From contig JAGGIK010000006.1 of assembly GCA_024103515.1 (NCBI GenBank), positions 1-64,000 on the forward strand: a stretch of 64,000 nt of DNA, read 5' to 3'. This DNA is from Snodgrassella sp. (GTDB lineage: Bacteria > Pseudomonadota > Gammaproteobacteria > Burkholderiales > Neisseriaceae). Both the position numbers and the translations under genes were made by a program. The notes beneath the pieces are model-generated. The model was not told the DNA's origin. It worked only from the letters and a program-made list of their open reading frames with translations, and ran no database searches. Below, piece by piece: positions 20,072 through 29,861 of this stretch (the stretch's first letter is position 1; each line of letters starts with the position of its first letter).

Positions 20072-21277
20072 TTACAGGTGCATCCCAGTTAATTGCGCAG
20101 TATCCAAAGCAATCATCAGCTCTTCATTAGTTGGTACCACCAACACACAACCTTTGCTGTCTTTCGTGCTGATTACACCAGCTTTGCCAAAGCGTGCATC
20201 CAAATTGGCATCAGGGTCAAGCGTAAGGCCGAATACATGCAGGTAGTTAACAACTTTTTCACGCATAACATTAGAATTCTCACCAATACCACCGGTAAAC
20301 ACCAGCGCATCCAAACCGCCTGCAGCAACAGTCATGCTGCCCACATATTTAGCCAGACGATAAGCAAACACGCTTAAAGCTAACTCTGCACCTTGATCAC
20401 CACTGGCTGCAGCTTCTTCTAAAGCACGGCAGTCATTAGAAAGATTAGATAAGCCGAGCATACCGCTTTGTTTATTCAACATTTCGGTAACCTGATCAAT
20501 GCTCATATTAGCGTTGGCCGCCAAAAATGAGAAAATACTTGGATCAATATCACCACTACGAGTACCCATCACTAGACCTTCTAGCGGAGTCAACCCCATA
20601 CTGGTATCCTGTGATTGACCATTTTTAACCGCAGTGATAGATGCACCATTACCCAAATGAGCAATCACCATGCTCATCTGATTAATATCACGATTCAAAA
20701 TAGCTGCGGTTTCCTGAGCAACAAAACGGTAACTCGTACCGTGTGCACCGTAACGACGGACACCATATTTAGTGTATAAACTAGTTGGAACAGCGTAGTG
20801 AAAAGCATGCGGAGGCATTGTTTGATGGAAAGCTGTATCAAACACCGCAACCTGAGGTAATTGTGGAAACGCCTGCTGTGCAGCCTGAATACCTAGAATA
20901 TGCGCAGGATTGTGCAACGGTGCCAGTACAATACATGCCTCAATATCACGCATCACTTCAGGAGTAATCACAGTAGACTGAGTAAAGCGTTCACCACCAT
21001 GTACCACACGATGACCAATGGCTTTCACTCCATCGTATAAGCCCAGCTGTTTCAGTTCTTCCAATAATGCCATGACCGCAGCAGTATGATCATGCGGAGC
21101 ATTCAAATCATGTTTGTTTTTCTCACCATTAACTTTAAAGGTGATATAAGCATCAGGCTGACCAACTTTTTCAGCCAAACAGCTCATTAAAATTTCTTTT
21201 TTGGCTACATCCATTACCGCAGCTTTTACAGAAGAACTACCACAATTCAGTATTAATACCAAATCTTGATTACTCAT
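20072..21277 (-). CDS. ackA: Acetate kinase
   Basis: AckA interconverts acetate plus ATP and acetyl phosphate, central to overflow metabolism and acetate use. The 401-residue protein has the family opening LILNCGSSSVKAAV, the HRVVHGGERF segment, the FDTAFHQTMP block with catalytic residues, AHLGNGASITAV and the phosphate-binding VFTGGIGENS. No pta gene adjoins it, unlike in many bacteria. Upstream, across 61 bases, lies the NlpC/P60 gene in the same direction; a joint transcript is possible. A strong terminator follows. Confidence 0.95.
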   Translation of the reverse strand: MSNQDLVLILNCGSSSVKAAVMDVAKKEILMSCLAEKVGQPDAYITFKVNGEKNKHDLNAPHDHTAAVMALLEELKQLGLYDGVKAIGHRVVHGGERFTQSTVITPEVMRDIEACIVLAPLHNPAHILGIQAAQQAFPQLPQVAVFDTAFHQTMPPHAFHYAVPTSLYTKYGVRRYGAHGTSYRFVAQETAAILNRDINQMSMVIAHLGNGASITAVKNGQSQDTSMGLTPLEGLVMGTRSGDIDPSIFSFLAANANMSIDQVTEMLNKQSGMLGLSNLSNDCRALEEAAASGDQGAELALSVFAYRLAKYVGSMTVAAGGLDALVFTGGIGENSNVMREKVVNYLHVFGLTLDPDANLDARFGKAGVISTKDSKGCVLVVPTNEELMIALDTAQLTGMHL

Positions 21278-21338
21278 ATTAATTGATTCCTGTTTATGAT
21301 TACTTTAGACATTAAAAAGAACATAAATTCTTTAAAAA

Positions 21339-21866
21339 TTAATGGGCAAACAGCGTTCGAGCACCAGTGAAACGCTGATTAAAATAGGGGCTATCTAGTT
21401 TGGTAATACGAATCATTCCATTACTGGAAGGCGCATGAATGAATTCACCATTACCTATATACAAGCCGATATGGGAATAATTCTGACCATTGGTATTAAA
21501 AAAAACCAAATCTCCTATCTGTAAATCACGCTTGCGGATTGGAGCAGAGACCGCGGCGATATCGCGCGCGGTTCGAGGCAAATTTACTTGCAATGCCTGC
21601 TTGTAAACATATTGCACCATTCCACTACAATCAAAACCATTTTCACGGCTGCTGCCACCATAGCGGTAAGGCGTCCCGATCAGGCTCATGCTCTGCAACA
21701 ATAATTCCTGACTGCCAACCGCATGACTGACTTTGGTAATTCTGATCGGCTTAAGACCAGAATTAGGTAGCAAGACCACCTTTTTTTTACCTGTATCACC
21801 ACAAGCAGCCAGAACCAGAACCAGCGTACTCAGAAAAGTACGCCGCTGTGCATTACATGTAACCAT
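21339..21866 (-). CDS. NlpC/P60 cysteine peptidase, lipoprotein
   Basis: This 175-residue protein has an N-terminal leader with QRRTFLSTL, resembling a twin-arginine motif, ending LAAC with Cys22 as the lipidation site. The rest is one NlpC/P60 domain with the catalytic triad candidates Cys80 (GFDCSGMVQYVY), His132 (YSHIGLYIG) and His144 (EFIHAPSSNG). Such enzymes cut D-gamma-Glu-mDAP or nearby bonds in peptidoglycan stem peptides, here presumably on the periplasmic face of a membrane. It resembles the Spr/MepS-like and gonococcal small NlpC proteins; exact bond specificity is not readable. Confidence 0.88.
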   Translation of the reverse strand: MVTCNAQRRTFLSTLVLVLAACGDTGKKKVVLLPNSGLKPIRITKVSHAVGSQELLLQSMSLIGTPYRYGGSSRENGFDCSGMVQYVYKQALQVNLPRTARDIAAVSAPIRKRDLQIGDLVFFNTNGQNYSHIGLYIGNGEFIHAPSSNGMIRITKLDSPYFNQRFTGARTLFAH

Positions 21867-22049
21867 TATATTTACCCTAATTAACCCAAATTGATTACCA
21901 TTTTTTAATGCTCCAATTCGTATTGTAGCATGAGCCTATGACAATATCTGTATCCAAATAAAATAACCGCCCTTTCCTTACCATCTCTAACTTTGTCGTA
22001 CAAAACCTACAAAAGACTAATTGTATTTAATATTTATATTTTTTTCAGC

Positions 22050-22078
22050 TTGACAGTGCTCAATGGCAAGAATAGAGT
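22050..22078 (+). promoter_or_regulatory. Candidate sigma-70 promoter for the NMO-like gene
   Basis: TTGACA at 22050-22055 is followed after 17 bases by TAGAGT (22073-22078, four of six consensus bases). It lies 125 bases before the ATG at 22203, in the divergent 336-base gap between the NlpC/P60 gene and this gene. The rest of the gap is AT-rich without other signals. Confidence 0.4.
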
Positions 22079-22202
22079 ATATGCACTAATTTAGATTATA
22101 AACTCTATTTATTACTGAGTTAAACTGATAACAACTGCAGATATATATATTTGAATCAGACAGCTTTAACTCAAATATCTACATCAAGAAACAGGACGTA
22201 AC

Positions 22203-23372
22203 ATGCAGCAATTCTCACCCCTCATCATCCGTGATCGTCATTTAATACCAATAGTACAAGGCGGTATGGGCGTTGGCGTTTCTGCCTCAAGTCTAGCCAG
22301 TGCGGTGGCTCGGGAAAACGGTGTAGGTACCATTGCAAGCGTGGATTTACGGCATTTGCATCCTGACTTACTGGAACAATCTAAAGAGCATCCTACCGAA
22401 GAAAAATACGATAAACTCAATCGCATTGCACTGGATCGTGAAATCAAATCGGCGTTGGCGCAGTCACAGGGTAAAGGCATGATTGCTGTTAATGTCATGA
22501 AAGCAGTTAAAGATCATCATGCTATGGTGCAACAATCGTGTGAATCCGGTGCTCATGCCATTGTAATGGGTGCGGGCTTACCTTTAGATTTACCGGAAAT
22601 GACTACCGACTTTCCTAATGTTGCATTATTACCAATACTTTCAGAATCCAGAGGAATTGGCATTGTGCTTAAACGCTGGATGAAAAAAAACCGCTTGCCA
22701 GACGCCATTGTGATCGAGCATCCTGCTCATGCTGCTGGGCACCTTGGTGCTCCAACCGTGACAGGGGTGAATGATGAACGTTTTGAATTTAAACGTGTAC
22801 TGGAAGAAACCTTTGAATTATTTAAAAAACTAGGACTAGAAAGGGAAAAAATTCCACTAATCATTGCCGGTGGTATGGCTAATTTTCAGAAAATAACAAT
22901 CGCCTTAAAAGAATGGGGTGCCGCAGCCGTTCAGATTGGTACAGCATTTGCCGTAACGCAAGAAGGTGATGCTCATATCAATTTTAAAAAAATGCTTGCT
23001 GGCGCTGAGGGGGAACAAATAGTTGAATTCATGTCAGTAGCTGGCCTACCTGCTCGCGGAGTGAAAAATAAATTTCTGGATAGCTACCTGAAACGTGAAA
23101 CCATTTTACAAAATAATGCCAAAGCAGATCCGCGCCGATGCACTCAGGGCATAAACTGTCTGTCCGTCTGTGGCTTACGTGACGGTCTTGATAAAGTTGG
23201 TCAGTTTTGTATTGACTTAAAATTGGCCGCGGCATGGCGCGGTGAAACGGATAAGGGCTTATTTTTTCGCGGCAAAGACCCTCTGCCTTTTGGTCATTCC
23301 ATCCGTAGTGTGAAAGAAACCATTTCTTATCTTTTAACCGGGGAAATATTGCCTACACAGAAAACTGCCTAA
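22203..23372 (+). CDS. Nitronate monooxygenase-like FMN protein (NPD family)
   Basis: The 389-residue protein is a TIM-barrel FMN enzyme of the 2-nitropropane dioxygenase/nitronate monooxygenase superfamily. It begins IPIVQGGMGVGVSASSLASA, continues with MIAVNVMKAV, HPAHAAGHLGAP (with the family's His) and IIAGGMANFQK, then AAAVQIGTAFAVTQEG for phosphate binding. The C-terminal part has several cysteines (CTQGINCLSVCGL, QFCIDLK), seen in a subgroup of proteobacterial homologues. The substrate cannot be told; detoxification of nitronates is the textbook role. It is single, with a candidate promoter upstream. Confidence 0.85.
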   Translation: MQQFSPLIIRDRHLIPIVQGGMGVGVSASSLASAVARENGVGTIASVDLRHLHPDLLEQSKEHPTEEKYDKLNRIALDREIKSALAQSQGKGMIAVNVMKAVKDHHAMVQQSCESGAHAIVMGAGLPLDLPEMTTDFPNVALLPILSESRGIGIVLKRWMKKNRLPDAIVIEHPAHAAGHLGAPTVTGVNDERFEFKRVLEETFELFKKLGLEREKIPLIIAGGMANFQKITIALKEWGAAAVQIGTAFAVTQEGDAHINFKKMLAGAEGEQIVEFMSVAGLPARGVKNKFLDSYLKRETILQNNAKADPRRCTQGINCLSVCGLRDGLDKVGQFCIDLKLAAAWRGETDKGLFFRGKDPLPFGHSIRSVKETISYLLTGEILPTQKTA

Positions 23373-23533
23373 AACCTTAGTATAAACAAAGAATCTTTAA
23401 AATTTAAACCACAGCAATATTGGCTACTGTAAAATTACAGTGTATGCTGATAAAGCTGCTTCGTTTAAAACCGATCATACTTTGTTAATTAATGATAACA
23501 TTATGGCTATAGAATTCTGTGTGCGAAATGATT

Positions 23534-24721
23534 ATGAACCCTAGACTTGAAATGCTGCAACCCTATCCTTTCGCCCGTCTGCGCAATCTTATGGACGGAT
23601 TGGAAGCCCCAGCCAATTTAAAACCCATCTATTTACACATTGGGGAACCAAAACACCCCACGCCGACAGTATTAAAACAGGCCATGATCGATCATCTGGA
23701 TGGTTTAGCAGCTTATCCAGTTACAGCCGGCTTAGCACAAATGCGTCAGACTTGCTCACAATGGCTATCCCGTCGTTATCAGGGAGTCCATGTTGATCCA
23801 GACACCGAAATATTGCCAGTACTTGGCAGCCGCGAAGCATTGTTTGCGTTTACTCAAACAGTCATTAACCCAACCGACGAACATAAACCAATAGTTATCA
23901 GCCCAAATCCTTTTTATCAAATTTATGAAGGAGCTGCATTGCTGGCGGGAGCTCAAATAGAATATGTAAACTGCAATGCTCCGCATTTTACTCCTCAATG
24001 GGATCAAATTAATGCAGACACATGGCCACATGTGCAACTTGTTTTTGTTTGCTCACCAGCCAATCCCAGTGGAGCGGTGATGAATCTGGCCGATTGGCAG
24101 GAATTATTTGCCTTACAAGATCAGTACGGTTTTGTTATTGCATCAGATGAGTGCTATTCAGAGATATATTTTGATGATCATAACAAGCCATTAGGCGTAC
24201 TTGAAGCAGCAACAAAATTAGAGCGATCATTTGAAAAACTGGTTATGTTTACCAGTCTGTCCAAACGCTCCAACGCCCCTGGCTTGCGTTCAGGATTTGT
24301 TGCCGGGGACAGTAAATTACTGGCTGATTTTTTACTGTATCGCACTTATCATGGCAGTGCCATGAGTTTACCAGTTCAAAACGCCAGTATTGCCGCCTGG
24401 AGCGATGAAGACCACGTTATCACGAATCGCAATCTATACCGTGAGAAATTTACAAAAGTACTACCGCTGCTGCAACAAAAATACATTGTTCAGCAACCAG
24501 ATGCATCTTTCTATTTATGGCTAGCAGCACCTCAAGGTGATGATTTAGCCTTTACCCAATCATTGTGGTTAAAAGCAGCTATTAAGGTATTGCCGGGACG
24601 GTTTTTAGCACGAAATACCATCCATGGCAATCCAGGTGCAGGCTATGTGCGTATTGCTTTAGTTTCAGAATTAGATGAGTGTTTGGAAGCAGCCACACGT
24701 ATGGTAGAAATCAATTTCTAA
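23534..24721 (+). CDS. dapC: Succinyldiaminopimelate transaminase
   Basis: DapC is the PLP aminotransferase converting N-succinyl-L-2-amino-6-oxopimelate to N-succinyl-L,L-diaminopimelate, feeding lysine and peptidoglycan synthesis. The N-terminus MNPRLEMLQPYPFARLRNLM is typical of betaproteobacterial DapC, so I choose the third in-frame start (23534); the frame extends to a GTG at 23519. The PLP lysine lies in TSLSKRSNAPGLRSG, and SPANPSGAV and SDECYSEIYFDD are fold-type I aminotransferase motifs. Length is 395 residues. lysC in the same pathway is 3 kb downstream but not in the same operon. Confidence 0.9.
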   Translation: MNPRLEMLQPYPFARLRNLMDGLEAPANLKPIYLHIGEPKHPTPTVLKQAMIDHLDGLAAYPVTAGLAQMRQTCSQWLSRRYQGVHVDPDTEILPVLGSREALFAFTQTVINPTDEHKPIVISPNPFYQIYEGAALLAGAQIEYVNCNAPHFTPQWDQINADTWPHVQLVFVCSPANPSGAVMNLADWQELFALQDQYGFVIASDECYSEIYFDDHNKPLGVLEAATKLERSFEKLVMFTSLSKRSNAPGLRSGFVAGDSKLLADFLLYRTYHGSAMSLPVQNASIAAWSDEDHVITNRNLYREKFTKVLPLLQQKYIVQQPDASFYLWLAAPQGDDLAFTQSLWLKAAIKVLPGRFLARNTIHGNPGAGYVRIALVSELDECLEAATRMVEINF

Positions 24722-24826
24722 AAACTCATGAATACATTTGTCTCAAACTGATTTTAGAACCAAGTAAAATCCCATCTAAATCAACTAGTTTAAATTTTCA
24801 ATATAGATCTTCATTGTCAAAAAAAA
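24722..24826. other. Short gap after dapC
   Basis: AT-rich, no gene seen. The terminator at 24827-24860 follows. Confidence 0.3.
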
Positions 24827-24860
24827 TGAGCCATTTACTAGGAATTAAGTAAATGGCTCA
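24827..24860. terminator. Hairpin between dapC and the yicC downstream region
   Basis: A perfect 13-bp stem (TGAGCCATTTACT and complement) with an 8-base loop. The A-run on its left makes it a terminator mainly for reverse-strand transcripts coming from yicC. Confidence 0.75.
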
Positions 24861-24945
24861 GAATATCTATCCAATAAACTTTATCTAAATTTCTCAAGTA
24901 ATACAGCAGCAACACAGGCCCAGCAACAATAATTGCCAAACCCAT
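24838..24945 (-). CDS. Possible 35-residue membrane peptide downstream of yicC
   Basis: A short frame starts with ATG at 24945 and reads MGLAIIVAGPVLLLYYLRNL, then ends in DILSHLLNS. One transmembrane segment with a positively charged flank is plausible. It overlaps the terminator stem and has only a weak ribosome site, so it may be chance or the tail of a decayed gene. Confidence 0.25.
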   Translation of the reverse strand: MGLAIIVAGPVLLLYYLRNLDKVYWIDILSHLLNS

Positions 24946-24958
24946 ACGATCAAAGTTC

Positions 24959-25102
24959 TTACAGATAAATTATCTCATTGGGCATTAGAATTTTAACCCT
25001 CTGTATCAAAATATTATTATACTGAATAACTGTTTTTCCAGTGATGGTCTGAGCAAAAAACCAAACTATAGCTCGTAGGGCAAACTTGGTTTTATTTATC
25101 AT
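24959..25102 (-). CDS. Possible 47-residue ORF downstream of yicC
   Basis: An ATG at 25102, 23 bases after the yicC stop, opens a frame MINKTKFALRAIVWFFAQTI that continues for 47 residues. The next small frame (24838-24945) begins 13 bases further on. Taken together, they could be the two halves of one broken small membrane-protein gene. No family is recognised. Confidence 0.25.
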   Translation of the reverse strand: MINKTKFALRAIVWFFAQTITGKTVIQYNNILIQRVKILMPNEIIYL

Positions 25103-25124
25103 GTCAGACAATTTTTTACTGCGT

Positions 25125-25997
25125 CTATTCAATATTCTGTACTTGTTCACGCATCTGTTCAATTAGCACTTTCAGTTTGACAGAGGCCTGCGTGCATTCC
25201 ATCGCAAATGCTTTGCTTCCTAAAGTGTTAGCTTCTCGATTTAATTCCTGCATCAAAAAATCCAACCTTTTTCCAACAGTACCTTGATGTTCATTAACCA
25301 GACGACGTACCTCAATAATATGTGTTTGCAACCGGTTGAGTTCTTCATCAACATCCACTTTTTGCATAAACAACACAAATTCCTGTTTCAGTTTCTCTGC
25401 ATCAACCTGTTCAACTGCTTCACGCAACCTGTTTTCCGCTTTAGCAATATGATTCTGCAATAATTGTGGAAAAATCTGCTGCACATCAGCGACAATAACA
25501 TTCATATCCTCTAAACGCGCCAATAAATGCTGCTGCAACTTTTCGCCTTCTCGCTGCCGAGCTGCTATAAACTCTGTCAATACCTGTTTAAGCAGGCTTA
25601 ACACCTCAGCGATTAATTCATCCTTATCTTCATTTTGTGCCATCAGCACACCCGGAAAATGCAGGATATCAGCCACAGTCAACTTACCTAGATCATGATG
25701 CTTCATGCACATCTGCTGATTAAACGATACTAGCTGATCTACCAAATTTTCATCAATTGGAAGTTCATTATTATTTTGTCCAGGTAATCTCTGAATCTGA
25801 ATACGACATTCCAACTTACCCCGCATAATTTGCGCACTGATCATTTCGCGCATTTTACTTTCCAGCGTTCGTAACTCTTCTGGAATTTTAAACTGAATAT
25901 CCAAATATCGATGATTAACAGCACGAAGCTCCAGATTGATCTGACGACTACCGCATTGCCCTGAACCATTTGCATAGCCAGTCATACTTTGTAACAT
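25125..25997 (-). CDS. yicC: YicC-family endoribonuclease
   Basis: YicC proteins are cytoplasmic endoribonucleases, known in E. coli to act on small RNAs such as RyhB. The 290-residue protein shows the N-terminal domain start MLQSMTGYANGSG and RAVNHRYLDIQFKIPEELR. The C-terminal DUF1732 part has RLDFLMQELNREANTLGSKA, the conserved signature. The middle is helical and glutamine-rich. It is divergent from rph with 159 bases between; in many bacteria gmk follows yicC but here it does not. Confidence 0.92.
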   Translation of the reverse strand: MLQSMTGYANGSGQCGSRQINLELRAVNHRYLDIQFKIPEELRTLESKMREMISAQIMRGKLECRIQIQRLPGQNNNELPIDENLVDQLVSFNQQMCMKHHDLGKLTVADILHFPGVLMAQNEDKDELIAEVLSLLKQVLTEFIAARQREGEKLQQHLLARLEDMNVIVADVQQIFPQLLQNHIAKAENRLREAVEQVDAEKLKQEFVLFMQKVDVDEELNRLQTHIIEVRRLVNEHQGTVGKRLDFLMQELNREANTLGSKAFAMECTQASVKLKVLIEQMREQVQNIE

Positions 25998-26156
25998 TAT
26001 TTTTTCCCTTAAAACAAATTCACTGCCTAATAAAATTCACCTATTTATCGTCTCAAGTATAACCAAAAGGCCACTTCAGGCAAAAGCTTATTATTAGTCA
26101 CATCAGTATTACAGATATATAATCTACTACCCATCAACCATAAAGTCTTCCCTATC

Positions 26157-26918
26157 ATGACAAAAACCATTACTACCGAACGTCAAAACCGTGCAGCTAA
26201 CGAATTGCGACCGCTGCAAATTATCCCCCACTTCTTACCACAAGCTGACGGTTCTGCCCTTATCTGTTGTGGCCATACCAAAGTAATCTGCACGGCCACT
26301 ATTGACGAAAATGTCCCTCTTTTTTTAAAAGACACTGGCCGCGGCTGGATAACAGCGGAATATGGCATGCTGCCAGCCTCTGCCAACGGGCGTATGCGCC
26401 GCGAAGCCGTGGCCGGCAAACAATCCGGTCGCACTCAAGAAATTCAACGTATAATCGGACGTTCTTTGCGTGCCGTGATTGATATGGAAAAACTGGGTAG
26501 CCGGCAAATACTGATTGATTGTGATGTCATTCAAGCTGACGGAGGCACCCGCACAGCCAGCATTAACGGTGCCTATGTAGCCCTTTGTTTGGCAATCAAC
26601 AAGCTTCTCAACAGTGGAAAAATTAGTGAAAACCCCATTCGTGAAGCCGTGGCAGCGATTTCTGTCGGCATCGTTAATAATACCTTATTCCTAGATTTGG
26701 ATTATCCAGAAGATTCCGGTTGCGAAGCGGACATCAATATTGTCATGTCAGCATCGCAGAAACTAATTGAGATACAGGGAACCGCTGAAGGCTCGCCGTT
26801 TAGCGTGCAACAACTAACCGATTTAATTACCCTGGCACAACGAGGTATCGGTCAAATTATGCAGGAGCAACAAAAAGCCATTGCTGCAAGTACAACTTAC
26901 CTGAAAAATAAATTTTAG
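26157..26918 (+). CDS. rph: Ribonuclease PH
   Basis: RNase PH is a phosphate-dependent 3' exoribonuclease that trims tRNA precursors. The 253-residue protein carries [40 protein letters not shown] (phosphate-binding arginines), [20 protein letters not shown] and the active-site [19 protein letters not shown]. It is slightly longer than the usual 238-242 residues because of a C-terminal extension ending TTYLKNKF. It is divergent from yicC; the yicC-rph neighbourhood is common in proteobacteria. Confidence 0.95.
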   Translation: MTKTITTERQNRAANELRPLQIIPHFLPQADGSALICCGHTKVICTATIDENVPLFLKDTGRGWITAEYGMLPASANGRMRREAVAGKQSGRTQEIQRIIGRSLRAVIDMEKLGSRQILIDCDVIQADGGTRTASINGAYVALCLAINKLLNSGKISENPIREAVAAISVGIVNNTLFLDLDYPEDSGCEADINIVMSASQKLIEIQGTAEGSPFSVQQLTDLITLAQRGIGQIMQEQQKAIAASTTYLKNKF

Positions 26919-27574
26919 ATTTAAATAAAAATCAAACTTCAATTCAAATGAACTTATTATCATGATACGAATAGTGCAAATACAGTCTATTTTATTACTC
27001 AAGATAATCAACCTTTGGTCATACAGATATAATCAAACAAAAATTTAAATTATTCAGTTCATGCATTAATGAATTAACTTACAAAAATGCGGAGCCGGCA
27101 GCTGAATGAGATAAAATGGATAAAACCGGTTAAAACTAAAACTTCAAAATCTAGATCCATATAAAATAGCATAAGAAACAACAGATTCAACCCAGCAGAT
27201 TTCCATCATCATACTTATCCATATGGTTTATTTTTTCCACCGGATTGATAAAAGCAAAACTAACTTAACTCCAACAACAATACTCAAATCAATGCACAAT
27301 GCCTATAAAATATAGTTACCAAAAGGAAATATACATGTAAATCATCAATAAAAATCATTTTTTACTTTATATTGGCATACCTCACAACATATCAATTTTT
27401 CTCAGCAAATACCTGTTTGTAGTTTTCTGGCTAATAAAAAATCTTTCAGCAGCTTGTTTTTATATTACAAAAATGCTAAAAAGAATCCTTTTAACAAAAC
27501 TTCAAACAGGCTGTGGCAACACTGCAGCCAAATCTTCATTGACACCAAACTTAATTTAGAAAGCAAGCAGTATT
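26919..27574. other. 656-base gap upstream of lysC
   Basis: No gene or lysine-riboswitch architecture is visible. The sequence is AT-rich with scattered poly-A runs. It must contain the lysC promoter, but no single site stands out. Confidence 0.35.
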
Positions 27575-28810
27575 ATGGCGTTAATCGTACAGAAATACGG
27601 CGGGACCTCAGTAGGATCAGTTGAACGCATTAAAAATGTTGCCAAACGCGTGGCACAAGCAAAAGCCAATGGTGATTATATTGTGGTAGTAGTATCGGCC
27701 ATGAGTGGAGAAACCAACCGGCTGGTGGCTTTGGCACACGAAATACAAGAACAGCCCGATCCTCGCGAAATGGATGTGGTTTTATCAACCGGCGAACAGG
27801 TAACTATCGGGCTACTGGCTATGGCCTTACAAAATCTAGGCATAGCAGCCAAAAGCTATACTGGCTGGCAGGTAGCCATCAAAACAGATAATGCCCACAC
27901 CAAAGCACGCATCGATACGATTGATCAGGATAAAATCCAGAATGACTTAAAAGCCGGTAAAGTAGTCATTATTGCCGGATTTCAAGGTATTGATGTCGAC
28001 AATAACATTACTACCCTCGGTCGTGGTGGCTCTGATACTTCTGCTGTCGCCATGGCCGCGGCATTAAAAGCAGATGAATGTCAGATCTACACAGATGTGG
28101 ACGGCGTTTACACCACAGATCCACGAGTGGTACCAGAGGCTCGTCGACTCAACACCATTTCCTTTGAAGAAATGCTCGAATTAGCCAGTCTAGGCAGTAA
28201 AGTACTGCAAATACGTTCAGTTGAATTTGCCGGCAAATACAAAGTGCGTCTTCGTGTATTGAGCAGTCTTGAGCAAGGCGGGAATGGCACATTGATAACA
28301 TTTGAAGAGGATAATAATATGATGGAACATGCGGCAGTATCCGGTATTGCATTCGATAAAAATCAGGCACGTATTAACGTACGTGGTGTTCCCGATACTC
28401 CGGGAATGGCCTCACAAATCTTGTGTGCCGTAGCCGATGCAAATATCGAAGTCGATATGATTATTCAGAATGTCGGCTCGGCTGGTACTACCGATTTCTC
28501 CTTCACCGTCCCCCGCAGTGATTATCAGCATACTCTGGATATTTTGCACGATGTACAGAAAAAAATCGGTGCTCGTGAAGTGTGTGGCGACGATACAGTC
28601 TGCAAAGTATCAATTGTCGGTATGGGCATGCGTTCCCATGTTGGCATTGCCTCCACCATGTTCCGCACACTGGCTAATGAAAATATCAATATTCAAATGA
28701 TCTCCACTTCGGAAATTAAAGTTTCAGTGTTAATTTTCGAAAAATACCTTGAGCTAGCCACCAGAGTATTGCATCAAGTATTTGAGTTAGACAAAGAAAA
28801 TGTAAATTAA
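27575..28810 (+). CDS. lysC: Aspartokinase
   Basis: Aspartate kinase phosphorylates aspartate, the first step to lysine, diaminopimelate, threonine and methionine. The 411-residue protein is the monofunctional class with an N-terminal kinase domain (VQKYGGTSVGSVERIKNVA, TLGRGGSDTSAVAMAAALKA, YTDVDGVYTTDPRVVP) and two C-terminal ACT domains (about 265-410, including RGVPDTPGMA and INIQMISTSEIKVSVLI) for feedback control. Its length and start MALIVQKYGG match betaproteobacterial LysC. A hairpin follows, so it is probably a single-gene unit. Confidence 0.95.
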   Translation: MALIVQKYGGTSVGSVERIKNVAKRVAQAKANGDYIVVVVSAMSGETNRLVALAHEIQEQPDPREMDVVLSTGEQVTIGLLAMALQNLGIAAKSYTGWQVAIKTDNAHTKARIDTIDQDKIQNDLKAGKVVIIAGFQGIDVDNNITTLGRGGSDTSAVAMAAALKADECQIYTDVDGVYTTDPRVVPEARRLNTISFEEMLELASLGSKVLQIRSVEFAGKYKVRLRVLSSLEQGGNGTLITFEEDNNMMEHAAVSGIAFDKNQARINVRGVPDTPGMASQILCAVADANIEVDMIIQNVGSAGTTDFSFTVPRSDYQHTLDILHDVQKKIGAREVCGDDTVCKVSIVGMGMRSHVGIASTMFRTLANENINIQMISTSEIKVSVLIFEKYLELATRVLHQVFELDKENVN

Positions 28811-28845
28811 GTGTAAAAAAATAACATTTAATCCAGCTAAAATAT

Positions 28846-28884
28846 AATTGTAGGCCGGCTGAAAATTTCAGTCGGCCTACAATT
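28846..28884 (+). terminator. Hairpin after lysC
   Basis: A 19-base arm (AATTGTAGGCCGGCTGAAA) pairs with its complement with one mismatch and a single-base loop. The tract after it is only weakly T-rich, so termination may be partial. Confidence 0.65.
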
Positions 28885-28924
28885 ATTGTACAATTAAAAA
28901 ATTTGCTTAATCACCATCCGATCT

Positions 28925-29857
28925 ATGTCCTCTACTTCAAAACGCGAGTATGAAAATAATAAGCTCGTCAAACGCCTCCGTCATCAGGTTGGGGCGGCCA
29001 TTAACGACTATCAGATGATTGCTAATGGTGACAAAATCATGGTTTGTCTTTCTGGTGGTAAAGATAGCTATGCTCTTTTGGACATCTTGCTTCGATTACA
29101 AAAGTCAGCCCCAGTTCAATTCGACATACTGGCAGTCAACCTTGATCAGAAGCAGCCTCAATTTCCAGAGCATATATTACCAGAATATTTGACCAGTCTA
29201 GGTGTACCTCACCTGATCATTGAAGAAGATACTTACAGTATAGTCCGACGGGTGATAGATGAAGGTAAAACCACCTGTGGCTTATGTAGCCGTCTGCGTC
29301 GAGGCATTTTATACCGAGTTGCCAAAGAAAATGGCTGTACCAAAATCGCTTTGGGACATCATCGTGATGATATTGTTGAAACCTTATTTTTAAACATGTT
29401 TTATGGCGGCAAACTTAAAGCCATGCCACCAAAATTACTGTCTGATAACGGCGAACATATCATCATTCGTCCACTAGCCTACGTTAAAGAAAAGGATTTG
29501 ATCCGCTACGCTCAGATACAAACATTTCCGATCATTCCTTGCAATTTATGCGGTTCACAACCCAATCTGCAAAGGCAGGTTATCAAAGAGATGTTGCAAC
29601 AATGGGACAAACAATTCCCTGGGCGAATCGAATCCATGTTCTCAGCGCTACAAAATGTCGTTCCATCCCACCTAGCCGACAATCAACTTTTTGATTTCAT
29701 TAACTTACAGCATGGACAAGAGCTGTTACACGGTGGCGATATCGCATTCGATCGTCAAAACTTTGACGCCCACTTCACCCATAATAAAGGTGAAGAATTA
29801 AGCAATTACTCCAAACAAAACAAACGTATTATTAATATTTTAGATTCACGGCAATAA
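28925..29857 (+). CDS. ttcA: tRNA 2-thiocytidine(32) synthetase TtcA
   Basis: TtcA activates C32 of certain tRNAs with ATP and inserts sulphur using an iron-sulphur cluster. The 310-residue protein has the PP-loop [11 protein letters not shown] and the two cysteine motifs [10 protein letters not shown] and [12 protein letters not shown] that hold the cluster, as well as [20 protein letters not shown]. The family's C-terminal part ending IRIDNL-like is replaced by a low-similarity tail. The MFS gene begins four bases after its stop, which suggests co-transcription, though a functional link is unlikely. Confidence 0.95.
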   Translation: MSSTSKREYENNKLVKRLRHQVGAAINDYQMIANGDKIMVCLSGGKDSYALLDILLRLQKSAPVQFDILAVNLDQKQPQFPEHILPEYLTSLGVPHLIIEEDTYSIVRRVIDEGKTTCGLCSRLRRGILYRVAKENGCTKIALGHHRDDIVETLFLNMFYGGKLKAMPPKLLSDNGEHIIIRPLAYVKEKDLIRYAQIQTFPIIPCNLCGSQPNLQRQVIKEMLQQWDKQFPGRIESMFSALQNVVPSHLADNQLFDFINLQHGQELLHGGDIAFDRQNFDAHFTHNKGEELSNYSKQNKRIINILDSRQ

Positions 29858-29861
29858 GCTT

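Noticed and set aside
26919..27574. Possible lysine riboswitch before lysC
   Set aside because: The leader lacks the conserved purine-rich junctions and stems of the lysine riboswitch, and no attenuator hairpin is present.
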